From NCBI RefSeq assembly GCF_900176645.1, contig NZ_FXAN01000074.1:1-40389 (forward strand): 40,389 bases of DNA, read 5' to 3'. This stretch comes from Burkholderia singularis (GTDB taxonomy: Bacteria; Pseudomonadota; Gammaproteobacteria; Burkholderiales; Burkholderiaceae). Within the stretch, counting starts at the first letter, position 1. Each line of letters opens with the position of its first letter. This document shows, piece by piece, positions 17,023 to 24,474 of this stretch. Position numbers and translations under genes: made by a program. The notes beneath the pieces were generated by a model, which was not told the DNA's origin, did no database searches, and was given only the letters and a program-made list of their open reading frames with translations.

Positions 17023-17718
17023 ATGCCTGCCTGCCTCGCCCTCGCCAGAAAATTGCTGCTCAACGCCGGCGCGGCGGCCGCGCTCGTCGGCGCGGCCGGT
17101 GGCGCGTATGCGCAGAGCGCTTCACAGCCGGATTCATCGCCCACGTCTCAGCCCGGCTCGCAGCCCGTCGTCGATTGGGAGATTCAAGTCGTGCGCGACG
17201 GTCAAACGGTCGACACGTTCAAGCAGAAAACCACGGTCGGCCAAGCGCGCTCGGATACGCACCGCTTTGCCGCTGCATCCGGCGGCGATTGCGGCACGGC
17301 GGGCACGGCAGCGGACACGGCGCGCGCACGGGGAACATCGGACGGGGCGGCGGCACCGGGCGCATCCGCCAGCCTGTCGAATGCAGCGAGCGCCGATGCG
17401 GCATCCGCATCGGCGCCGGCCGCAACCGAGGACACATCGTCCGCCCGCCCCGCCGCCGTGCCTTCACGAACGATCACGGTCGCGCCGCTCTACGTCGAAA
17501 ACGATGCGGTCTCGCTCGCGATCGACGTGCAGGAAACGTTCCCCGACAGCGACGCCGCGCGCACGGCGAGCAGCGCGCCGTGCTCCGCTTCGCCGCGACG
17601 CATTGTCGCGAGCCATCCGGGCCTGAACGCGCGCGCCGCCCAGTGGACCGACTGGACGCTCGCCGAGCGCGATCCGCGACTCGTCTACCGCGTGCGCGCC
17701 CGCGTCGTCGAGAATTGA
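17023..17718 (+). CDS. Exported Ala/Ser-rich protein of unknown function
   Basis: Not recognised. The 231-residue product starts with a signal peptide (Arg-Lys, then LLLNAGAAAALVGAAGGAYA, cleavage before QSAS). The mature protein begins with a Ser/Pro/Gln-rich stretch, then a short structured segment (VVDWEIQVVRDGQTVDTFKQKTTVGQA in pieces). A long Ala/Ser/Gly-rich linker with two Cys follows, about residues 85-150. The C-terminal part of about 80 residues (TITVAPLYVENDAVSLAIDVQETF ... RVRARVVEN) looks like a beta-rich domain. Only 5 bp separate it from the next gene, suggesting co-expression. A bacterial secretin/pilus-assembly-like or envelope role could fit the VQETF-type strands, but this is a guess. 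Confidence 0.72.
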   Translation: MPACLALARKLLLNAGAAAALVGAAGGAYAQSASQPDSSPTSQPGSQPVVDWEIQVVRDGQTVDTFKQKTTVGQARSDTHRFAAASGGDCGTAGTAADTARARGTSDGAAAPGASASLSNAASADAASASAPAATEDTSSARPAAVPSRTITVAPLYVENDAVSLAIDVQETFPDSDAARTASSAPCSASPRRIVASHPGLNARAAQWTDWTLAERDPRLVYRVRARVVEN

Positions 17719-17723
17719 CCGAT

Positions 17724-18533
17724 ATGCACGTGCCCGAACCGCTCGCGCTCGCCGAACCGCGGCCTGTCGCCAACGAAATCACCGCGGTAAGCTGGAACCT
17801 GCACAAGGGCCGCTCGCCGCTCGGCTTCACCGCATGGCATGCGATGCGCAGTTGGGTGCAGGCAACGCACGCCGACGTCTATTTCCTGCAGGAAGCGATG
17901 GCGCGGCGCATGCCGCGGCCCGTGCTCGCGCCGGGCTTCGGCGCGCAGATGGAGGAGCCGGTCGACGATGTCTGGCATTGCCAGGCCACCGAGATCGCGC
18001 GCTCGCTCGACTGGCAGATCGCGCTCGGACTGAACGTTTTCAAACCGTCGTGGCGGCACGGCAACGCGATCCTGTCGCCGCATCCGCTCGATCTCGGCGG
18101 CCGCTGGGACATCTCCGCGCACCGTTTCGAGCGCCGCGGCCTGCTCGTCGCGCGCGCGACGCTGGTGGGCGCGGCAGAGCCCGTCACGCTGATGTGCGCG
18201 CACCTCGCGCTCACGCGCGCCGCACGCCTGCGGCAGATGAACTGGATCGCGCATTGGATCGAGCGCAACGCGAACACGGGGCCGCTCGTCCTCGCGGGCG
18301 ACTTCAACGACTGGCGCAACGATTCGATCCCCCTTTTCAACGAGATCGGCTTATCCGAAGTCGCGACGCTGCTCGGCGAATCGGGACGCACGTTCCCCGC
18401 ATTCTCGCCCGCGCTCGCGCTCGACAAGATGTTCGTGCGCGGGCTCACGCCGCTCGAATGGCGCGCGCCGGCCGACGAGGCGGCGTGGCTGTCCGACCAT
18501 CTGCCGTATGTTGCGCGGCTGCGCTTCGACTAG
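17724..18533 (+). CDS. Endonuclease/exonuclease/phosphatase family protein
   Basis: A 269-residue enzyme of the EEP (Mg2+-dependent DNase I-like) fold. Visible active-site motifs are VSWNLHKGR (Asn 25), the metal-binding Glu in YFLQEAM (about residue 57), ERRGLLVARATL, CAHLALT, the catalytic LAGDFNDW and the terminal SDHLPYVA with its conserved Asp-His. There is no signal peptide, so it should be cytoplasmic. The family includes nucleases, phospholipid and inositol phosphatases; the substrate cannot be assigned. It follows the exported protein gene after 5 bp. Confidence 0.88.
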   Translation: MHVPEPLALAEPRPVANEITAVSWNLHKGRSPLGFTAWHAMRSWVQATHADVYFLQEAMARRMPRPVLAPGFGAQMEEPVDDVWHCQATEIARSLDWQIALGLNVFKPSWRHGNAILSPHPLDLGGRWDISAHRFERRGLLVARATLVGAAEPVTLMCAHLALTRAARLRQMNWIAHWIERNANTGPLVLAGDFNDWRNDSIPLFNEIGLSEVATLLGESGRTFPAFSPALALDKMFVRGLTPLEWRAPADEAAWLSDHLPYVARLRFD

Positions 18534-18747
18534 GCGCGCCGCTCCCCGGCGCGCGCGGGCGCGGCCGCGCGCGCCCAAAGCCTTGACGCCGTCCCGGCAA
18601 TCGGACCCGCGATTCGCGCAAGCAAGGTAAAATAGCCGGTCTTCCAATCGTCAGTTATATCGAGTAGGCGCGCGCTTCGCGCCCGCCTGTCGGCCGCGGT
18701 CTGCGGATCACGCGCCGGTGCTCTCGTTTTTCGCCGTTTTCGAATCC

Positions 18748-19518
18748 ATGAGCAAATACGACATCGCTACCGTCCTGTCCGTCCATCACTGGACCGATAC
18801 GCTGTTCAGCTTCACCTGCACCCGCGATCAAGGGCTGCGGTTCAACAACGGCGAATTCACGATGGTCGGCCTCGAAGTCGACGGCAAGCCGCTCGCGCGC
18901 GCGTACAGCATCGTCAGCCCGAACTACGAGGAGCATCTCGAGTTCTTCAGCATCAAGGTGCAGAACGGCCCGCTCACGTCGCGCCTGCAGCACCTGAAGG
19001 TAGGCGACAGCGTGCTGATCGGCAAAAAGCCGACCGGCACGCTCGTCGCCGACAACCTGCTGCCCGGCAAGACGCTGTGGCTGCTGTCAACGGGCACGGG
19101 CCTCGCGCCGTTCATGTCGATCATTCGCGATCCGGATATCTACGAGCGCTTCGACAAGGTGATTCTCACGCACACCTGCCGGCTGAAAGGCGAGCTCGCT
19201 TACATGGACTTCATCAAGCACGATCTGCCGGGCCACGAATACCTCGGCGACGTGATCAAGGAGAAGCTCGTTTACTACCCGACCGTCACGCGCGAGGAAT
19301 TCGAGAACGAAGGCCGGATCACCGATCTGATCGCGACGGGCAAACTGTTCTCCGATCTGGGTGTCGCACCGTTCTCGCCCGAGCATGACCGCGTGATGCT
19401 GTGCGGCAGCACCGCCATGCTGCGCGACACGACCGAGCTGCTGAAGCAAGCGGGCCTGGTCGAGGGCAAGAACAGCGCCCCTGGCCATTACGTGATCGAA
19501 CGCGCGTTCGTCGACTGA
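18748..19518 (+). CDS. fpr: Ferredoxin/flavodoxin-NADP+ reductase
   Basis: A 256-residue cytosolic flavoenzyme moving electrons between NADPH and ferredoxin or flavodoxin. FAD-binding motif RAYSIVSPNYEEHLEFFSIKV (in pieces, RxYS near residue 51) and GPLTSRLQHL lie in the N-terminal barrel. The NADP domain has LLSTGTGLAPFMSIIRD and VMLCGSTAMLRDT. The C-terminus ends YVIERAFVD, like the bacterial subclass IA Fpr, which lacks the C-terminal Tyr of plant enzymes. The start at 18748 fits homologues, which begin MSKY/MSNL; an in-frame upstream GTG at 18718 is less likely. A terminator follows 23 bp after the stop. Confidence 0.95.
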   Translation: MSKYDIATVLSVHHWTDTLFSFTCTRDQGLRFNNGEFTMVGLEVDGKPLARAYSIVSPNYEEHLEFFSIKVQNGPLTSRLQHLKVGDSVLIGKKPTGTLVADNLLPGKTLWLLSTGTGLAPFMSIIRDPDIYERFDKVILTHTCRLKGELAYMDFIKHDLPGHEYLGDVIKEKLVYYPTVTREEFENEGRITDLIATGKLFSDLGVAPFSPEHDRVMLCGSTAMLRDTTELLKQAGLVEGKNSAPGHYVIERAFVD

Positions 19519-19541
19519 TCTTTTTTTCGACCCACGTCAAG

Positions 19542-19570
19542 AACCGGAGCCTCAGTCTCCGGTTTTTTTA
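19542..19570 (+). terminator. Rho-independent terminator after fpr
   Basis: AACCGGAG (19542-19549), a 7-nt loop and CTCCGGTT (19557-19564) followed by a run of T form a standard intrinsic terminator 23 bp after the fpr stop. Confidence 0.92.
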
Positions 19571-19587
19571 TGTCAGCTCTTGGCAAC

Positions 19588-19629
19588 ATAGTTACAAAAC
19601 GTCATATTTGCATCTCAAAATAGTTACAA
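19588..19629 (+). repeat. Direct repeat ATAGTTACAA, two copies 32 bp apart
   Basis: Identical 10-mers at 19588-19597 and 19620-19629, with start points 32 bp apart so that both lie on one face of the helix. Tandem half-sites of this type often bind response regulators. A link to the two-component system downstream is inference. Confidence 0.45.
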
Positions 19630-19779
19630 GTTTGCGCGTCGTTTCAGGAAACCGCTTGTCGGTATTATTCCTACACCGGAAATGCCGGCGAGTCACGTTA
19701 TCCGACTGGAAACGTCCGTCTGGCATGACCGAAGCGGTAATTTTGAGATATCATGCGCGGCGCGTGAAAACGGTCCCAT

Positions 19780-19794
19780 GCACTGTTACAGTGC
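19780..19794. promoter_or_regulatory. Inverted repeat GCACTG-TTA-CAGTGC
   Basis: A perfect 6-bp inverted repeat with a 3-nt centre, about 140 bp before the histidine kinase start. It is a plausible binding site for a dimeric regulator; no factor is identified. Confidence 0.4.
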
Positions 19795-19930
19795 CAGACC
19801 AAATGTTACTAGTTGTAAATAATATTTCAGGGCGCATCGCTGATTCGATCCGGTAAGGCCGCGCCGGTTGACTGGGTCGGCAGCCGTCCCATTGTGTGTC
19901 TGATTAGCTTTCTGACCGAAAGGGAGAGTC

Positions 19931-20773
19931 ATGGATACGCCGTCTCTTGCGCCATCCCAGGCCCACGCCGCCGCGCCGTCGATCGATGCGTCGGCCGATG
20001 CCGCCTTTCCCTTCGTTTCCCGTCCCGCCAAGCATCACGCCGTGCCGGTTGCGCGCCGCCGCGCGAGCGCGCGCGGCGCCCGCACGCATGCCGAACGCGC
20101 GGCCGCGGAGCACGCCGCCGACGACGAATCCATGCGCCGCCACTTCGCCGGCGAACTGCACGACGGGCTTGGCGCCGAACTCACCGCCGCGCGCTTCGCG
20201 CTCGCAAACGTCGAGACCTGGCTGCCCGCCGATTCGCCTGACGCGTGCCGCCGCGCGCTCGCGCTCGCGCAGCAGGCGCTCGATGCAGCAACGGCGACGA
20301 ACCGCCGCCTGATCGACACGCTGCGCACGCCAGTACTCGATCTCGGGCTTGCCCGCACGCTCGCCGCATGGATCGGCGCGCACGGCGAGCGCACCGGCTT
20401 GCGCACCCGCTTCGTCTGCGCCGCCGACGCGCGCATCGCGCGATTGAGCGCCGACGGCGCGCTCACCGTCTTTCGCGTCGCGCAGGAAGCGCTCGCAAAC
20501 GTTGCAAAGCACGCGCGCGCCTCGGCGGTCGACGTGCGCATCGACGCCGACGCCACGCATCTGAGCCTCACCGTCGCCGACGACGGCACGGGCATCCCGC
20601 TCGCATGCCGGCCCGGCTACGGAATCGGCAGCATGCGCGCGCGCTGCGAAGCGGCGGGCGGCACGCTCACGCTCGGCGTACCGAACACCGGCGGCACCGC
20701 GCTGCGCGCGCGCTTCGCGTGGGCGGCACTCGTTGCCGCGCCGGCCGAAAGTCCGTGGCAGGAGGCACGATGA
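19931..20773 (+). CDS. Soluble sensor histidine kinase, NarX/DegS (HisKA_3) type
   Basis: A 280-residue kinase that would phosphorylate the adjacent NarL-type regulator. The first 65 residues are Ala/Arg/His-rich and of low complexity, with no membrane helix and no PAS, GAF or HAMP domain. The dimerisation/phosphoacceptor helix has GELHDGLGAELTAAR with His 77. A HATPase_c domain follows with the N-box VAQEALANVAKHARA and G-boxes DDGTGIP and GYGIGSMRARCEAAGG. How it senses a signal is not apparent; it probably acts in the cytoplasm, perhaps with a partner. ATG 19931 has a strong ribosome site, GGGAGAG. The stop overlaps the regulator start by 4 nt. Confidence 0.9.
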   Translation: MDTPSLAPSQAHAAAPSIDASADAAFPFVSRPAKHHAVPVARRRASARGARTHAERAAAEHAADDESMRRHFAGELHDGLGAELTAARFALANVETWLPADSPDACRRALALAQQALDAATATNRRLIDTLRTPVLDLGLARTLAAWIGAHGERTGLRTRFVCAADARIARLSADGALTVFRVAQEALANVAKHARASAVDVRIDADATHLSLTVADDGTGIPLACRPGYGIGSMRARCEAAGGTLTLGVPNTGGTALRARFAWAALVAAPAESPWQEAR

Positions 20774-21426
20774 GTCTGAACATTCTGCTCATCGACGATC
20801 ACGCGATCGTCCGCCAGGGCGTGCGCCAGCTGCTGATCGACCGCGGCATCGCGCGCGACGTGGTCGAGGCGGAAAACGGCGCCGACGCGCTCGCCGCAGT
20901 CGAGAAGACCGGCTTCGACGTGATCCTCCTCGATATCTCGCTGCCCGATATCAATGGACTCGAGGTGCTCAAGCGCCTCAAGCGCAAGCTGCCGCGCACG
21001 CCAGTGCTGATGTTTTCGATGTACCGCGAGGATCAGTATGCGGTGCGCGCGCTGAAGGCAGGCGCGGCGGGCTATCTGTCGAAGACGGCCAATGCGTCGC
21101 AGATGGTGTCGGCGATCGGCCAGGTCGCGTCGGGCCGCAAATACGTGAGCCCGGCGATGGCCGAGGCGCTTGCCGAATATGTGTCATTCGAGAACGAGCC
21201 GCTGCCGCACGAAAAGCTGTCCGACCGCGAGTATCAGACGCTTTGCATGATCGCATCGGGCAAGCGCCTGACCGATATCGCGCATACGCTGTCGCTATCG
21301 GTGAAGACGGTCAGCGTGTACCGCACCCGGCTGCTGGAAAAGATGAAGCTGTCGAACAACGCGGAGCTGACGTTCTACGTGATGAGCAACCGGCTCGTCG
21401 ACATGAATCCCGCGATCGGCGCATAG
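20770..21426 (+). CDS. NarL/FixJ-family response regulator
   Basis: A 218-residue transcription factor with receiver and LuxR-type DNA-binding domains. The receiver has the acidic pair DD 9-10, phosphoacceptor Asp 55 in ILLDISLPD, Ser 83 and Lys 105 (GYLSKTA). The C-terminal helix-turn-helix spans about residues 145-205 (LSDREYQTLCMIASGKRLTDIA ... KTVSVYRTRLLEKM). The gene is coupled to the kinase by an ATGA overlap. Members of this group (BvgA, UvrY/GacA, NarL) control virulence or respiration genes; the targets here are unknown. The AT-rich region upstream of the pair may be one of its own targets. Confidence 0.93.
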   Translation: MSLNILLIDDHAIVRQGVRQLLIDRGIARDVVEAENGADALAAVEKTGFDVILLDISLPDINGLEVLKRLKRKLPRTPVLMFSMYREDQYAVRALKAGAAGYLSKTANASQMVSAIGQVASGRKYVSPAMAEALAEYVSFENEPLPHEKLSDREYQTLCMIASGKRLTDIAHTLSLSVKTVSVYRTRLLEKMKLSNNAELTFYVMSNRLVDMNPAIGA

Positions 21427-21614
21427 CGCGCGCCCGCCGCGCACCACGTCGCGCGCACCGCCATGCGCAACCGGTTGTTTTCATTGAGCGATTCATTTTC
21501 TTCCCGCAACGCGCACGCGTAACGCGATGCATCGGCAGACGCGCCGTATCCGTTAAGATAGCGGGTTTTCCACTCGTCCGGTGCCCCCGCGCGCCGCAGG
21601 CACTTTTTCCCGTA

Positions 21615-23018
21615 ATGTCCCTCTTTCGCAAGAAAAACGTCGACCGGATGATTGCCGGCGCACAGGCAGCCGGCCTGAAAAAAGCCCTCGGCGCAGTCGA
21701 CCTCACCTTCCTCGGCATCGGCGCGATCATCGGCACCGGCATTTTCGTGCTGACCGGCACGGGCGCCGTGCAGGCCGGCCCCGCACTGATGCTGTCGTTC
21801 GTGATCGCGGCGATCGCGTGCGGGCTGTCCGCGCTGTCCTATGCCGAATTCTCGTCGACGATCCCCGTCGCCGGCTCGATCTATACCTATTCGTATGCCA
21901 CCCTCGGCGAACTCGCCGCGTGGATCATCGGCTGGGATCTGATGCTCGAATACGGGCTTGCCGCGTCCGCGGTGTCGGTGGGCTGGTCCGGCTATCTGCA
22001 GTCGCTGCTGCAAGGCTTCGGCCTCTCGCTGCCGACCGCGCTCACCGCCGCGCCGGGCGCGCTGCCGGGCGTCGTCACGTGGTTCAACCTGCCCGCGTTC
22101 GCCGTGATGCTCGTCATCACGACGCTGTTGTCGATCGGCATTCGTGAATCGACGCGCGTGAACAACCTGATGGTGTTCGTCAAGGTCGCGGTCGTGCTGC
22201 TCGTGATCGTGGTGGGCGCGTTCCATGTGACGCCCGCGAACTGGAAGCCGTTCATGCCGCACGGTCTGTCGGGCGTATTCGGCGCGGCAGCGGTGATGTT
22301 CTTCGCGTTCATCGGCTTCGACGCGGTGTCGTCGGCGGCCGAGGAAGTCAAGAATCCGAAGCGCGATCTGCCGATCGGCATCATCGCATCGCTCGCCGTG
22401 TGCGCGTTCCTGTACGTATCGGTCGCGGCGATCGCAACGGGCATCGTGCCGTGGTCGAACTACGCGAACGTCTCGCATCCGATCTCCTACGCGCTGCAGG
22501 TGGCGGGCCAGAAATGGGTTGCGGGCTTCATCGATCTTGGCGCGGTGGTCGGGATGCTGACCGTCATTCTCGTGATGAGCTACGGCCAGACGCGGATCGT
22601 CTATGCGATGTCGCGCGACGGCTTGCTGCCCGGCGCGTTGTCGCGCGTGCATCCGCGCTTCGCGACGCCGTTTCTCACAACCTGGCTCGTCGGCCTGTTC
22701 TTCGGCCTGATCGCCGCGCTGATCCCGCTCAACGTGCTCGCCGAATTGATCAACATCGGCACGCTCGCTGCGTTCTCGATGGTATCGGTCGCGGTGCTCG
22801 TGCTGCGCCGCACGCACCCGCACCTGCCGCGCGCGTTCCGCTGCCCGGGCGTGCCCGTCGTGCCGCTGCTCGGCGTGGCCGCGTGCCTGTTCCTGATGCT
22901 CAATCTGCAACCGACGACGTGGATTGCATTCGTCGTGTGGCTCGTGATCGGTCTGGCGGTGTACTTCGCGTACTCGCGCCGCCATTCGAAGCTCGGGCAA
23001 GGCGTGCAGACGGACTGA
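21615..23018 (+). CDS. APC-family amino acid permease (YfnA/CAT type)
   Basis: A 467-residue inner-membrane secondary transporter with twelve predicted helices. Helix 1 has the APC hallmark FLGIGAIIGTGIFVLTGTGA. Helix 3 and its loop have SGLSYAEF-like LSALSYAEFSSTIPVAGSIYTYSY (in pieces), and helix 6 has FFAFIGFDAVSSAAEEVKNPKRDLP, the cationic-amino-acid-transporter signature. The C-terminal half includes YGQTRIVYAMSRDGLLP. The exact amino acid is not decided by sequence; basic or branched-chain amino acids are usual for relatives. It is followed by a very strong terminator and is probably monocistronic. Confidence 0.9.
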   Translation: MSLFRKKNVDRMIAGAQAAGLKKALGAVDLTFLGIGAIIGTGIFVLTGTGAVQAGPALMLSFVIAAIACGLSALSYAEFSSTIPVAGSIYTYSYATLGELAAWIIGWDLMLEYGLAASAVSVGWSGYLQSLLQGFGLSLPTALTAAPGALPGVVTWFNLPAFAVMLVITTLLSIGIRESTRVNNLMVFVKVAVVLLVIVVGAFHVTPANWKPFMPHGLSGVFGAAAVMFFAFIGFDAVSSAAEEVKNPKRDLPIGIIASLAVCAFLYVSVAAIATGIVPWSNYANVSHPISYALQVAGQKWVAGFIDLGAVVGMLTVILVMSYGQTRIVYAMSRDGLLPGALSRVHPRFATPFLTTWLVGLFFGLIAALIPLNVLAELINIGTLAAFSMVSVAVLVLRRTHPHLPRAFRCPGVPVVPLLGVAACLFLMLNLQPTTWIAFVVWLVIGLAVYFAYSRRHSKLGQGVQTD

Positions 23019-23088
23019 AACGTCAGCGCCCGCCGCCGCTTCGCGATGCCTCCGCGCAGCGGCCCCGCCGCTTCCGGCGATCGCCGGC

Positions 23089-23125
23089 AAACCCCTCGTT
23101 TTTCGAAACGAGGGGTTTGTTTTTT
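23089..23125 (+). terminator. Strong Rho-independent terminator after the permease gene
   Basis: AAACCCCTCGTTT (23089-23101), loop TTCG, and AAACGAGGGGTTT (23106-23118) form a perfect 13-bp stem with a T-run after it. The UUCG-type loop makes it unusually stable. The A-run on the left could let it also act on the minus strand. Confidence 0.93.
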
Positions 23126-23224
23126 GGCATGCGCGCCGGCATCTGCACGCTTTTTCCGGACGCGCCATAATCGCGCCATCGAGCGGCCGCCTGCCGGCGG
23201 CCGCGCCATCGAAGGAACCGGATC

Positions 23225-24250
23225 ATGGAAAGCATGGATCTCGACGTACTGCGCACGAGCGCGCGCTGGCTCGCCGACGGCCGCCGCGCGTTGCTGGTGA
23301 CGGTGGTGCGGACCTGGGGCTCGTCGCCGCGCCCCGAAGGCGCGATGCTCGCGGTGCGCGACGACGGCCTCGTCGTCGGCTCGGTGTCGGGCGGCTGCAT
23401 CGAGGACGATCTGATCGCGCGCGTGCAGGCATCGGGGATTGCGTCGTTCGTGCGGCCCGAGGCGATCAAGTACGGCGTGACGGCCGAGGAGGCGCACCGT
23501 TTCGGCCTGCCGTGCGGCGGCACGATCGAGCTGGTGCTCGAGCCGCTGTCGGATGCATCCGGCATTGCGGCGGTGTGCGACGCGCTTGCGCGCGGCGGGC
23601 TTGTCACGCGCACACTCGAACTGGCCACGGGTGCGACAACGCTCGCGCCCGCGCGCGCGAGCGATGGGCTTGCATTCGACGGCGCGCGCCTCGTGACGGT
23701 GCATGGCCCGCGCTACCGGATGCTCGTGATCGGCGCGGGGCAACTGTCGCGGTATCTGTGCCAGATCGCGGTGGGGCTCGACTACCAGGTGACGGTGTGC
23801 GATCCGCGCGACGAATACACGCACGCATGGGATGTGGCGGGCACGCAGCTCGTGCGCACGATGCCGGACGACGCGGTGCTCGACATGCGGCTCGACGCCC
23901 GCTCGGCAGTGGTCGCGCTCACGCACGATCCGAAGCTCGACGATCTGGCGCTGATGGAAGCGCTGAAAACGCCGGCGTTCTACGTAGGCGCGATCGGCTC
24001 GCGGCGCAACAGCGCGGCACGGCGCGAGCGGCTGCGGGAGTTCGATTTGAGCGCCGCGGAACTGGCGCGGCTACATGGACCGGCGGGTATCTACATCGGC
24101 AGCCGCACGCCGCCGGAGATCGCGGTGTCGATCCTTGCCGAGGTCACGGCGGCGAAGAACGGCGTGTCGCTGCCGACGATCCTGCAAGTCGAAGGGGCAA
24201 AAGCGGCACGCGAGCGCGATGCGGCCAACGGCGCGGTTTGTGGAATTTGA
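23225..24250 (+). CDS. XdhC/CoxF-family protein
   Basis: A 341-residue protein of the XdhC family, whose members bind molybdenum cofactor and help insert it, in sulfurated form, into xanthine dehydrogenase-like enzymes. The N-terminal XdhC domain shows VVRTWGSSPRPEGAMLAV, GSVSGGCIEDD at 52-62 and FGLPCGGTIELVLE near 93-106, where the Cys is conserved. The C-terminal Rossmann-like domain has RMLVIGAGQLSRYLC and YVGAIGSRRNSAARRERL, then GIYIGSRTPPEIAVSILAE. No xdhA/xdhB or other molybdoenzyme gene is in the window, so its client is elsewhere. ATG 23225 has AAGGA 9 nt before; ATG 23234 is possible. Confidence 0.9.
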   Translation: MESMDLDVLRTSARWLADGRRALLVTVVRTWGSSPRPEGAMLAVRDDGLVVGSVSGGCIEDDLIARVQASGIASFVRPEAIKYGVTAEEAHRFGLPCGGTIELVLEPLSDASGIAAVCDALARGGLVTRTLELATGATTLAPARASDGLAFDGARLVTVHGPRYRMLVIGAGQLSRYLCQIAVGLDYQVTVCDPRDEYTHAWDVAGTQLVRTMPDDAVLDMRLDARSAVVALTHDPKLDDLALMEALKTPAFYVGAIGSRRNSAARRERLREFDLSAAELARLHGPAGIYIGSRTPPEIAVSILAEVTAAKNGVSLPTILQVEGAKAARERDAANGAVCGI

Positions 24251-24350
24251 TCGACGCGGTGCGTAGGCGGGCAACGGCTATGTCCAACTGCAAACTTCGG
24301 GCAGCGCGTGCCGCTTCGTTTACGCTGATTGCGTGCGTGAGGAAAATTCC

Positions 24351-24467
24351 GTGAGCGATCGCGCGCCCCATCCGGCAAGCGCGTCCGCGGCCGAGACTTA
24401 TTTGCAGGATTTTCACGGAAGTCACCCCGGCTGGGAGCTGTGCCACGTATTGGCGCGCAACGCATAA
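24351..24467 (+). pseudogene. Short open frame, possible N-terminal remnant of a methyltransferase gene
   Basis: A 38-codon frame starts with GTG after a good ribosome site (GAGGAAAA, 24339-24346) and ends with TAA. Its product includes ETYLQDFHGSHPGWELC. The YLQDFHxxHPG pattern reminds me of the N-terminus of some class I SAM-dependent methyltransferases, but nothing like the AdoMet site follows before the stop or in other frames before the LacI gene. It could be a decayed gene start, a genuine small protein, or chance. It sits in the 224-bp gap between two convergent genes. Confidence 0.28.
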
Positions 24468-24474
24468 GCCGCCT

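Larger units (their letters stand above)
19571..19930. other. AT-rich intergenic region with phased repeats before the two-component genes
   Basis: About 360 bases without a gene, visibly richer in A/T than anything else in the window, especially 19571-19640 and 19795-19835. It contains two copies of ATAGTTACAA (19588-19597 and 19620-19629) 32 bp apart, that is about three helical turns. It also has a GCACTG-TTA-CAGTGC inverted repeat (19780-19794) and TTGTAAATAATATTT-like AT runs. A TTGACT at 19868-19873 has only a poor -10 (ATTGTG) 17 bp on. The kinase ribosome site (AAAGGGAGAG) closes the region. It looks like a regulated promoter or a site for a nucleoid protein such as H-NS/MvaT-type silencers. 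Confidence 0.5.

Noticed and set aside
15616..17718. A 700-codon plus frame running through the AAA+ ATPase gene
   Set aside because: Only its last part (from 17023) has a signal peptide and protein-like composition; the rest is antisense to a clear ATPase.
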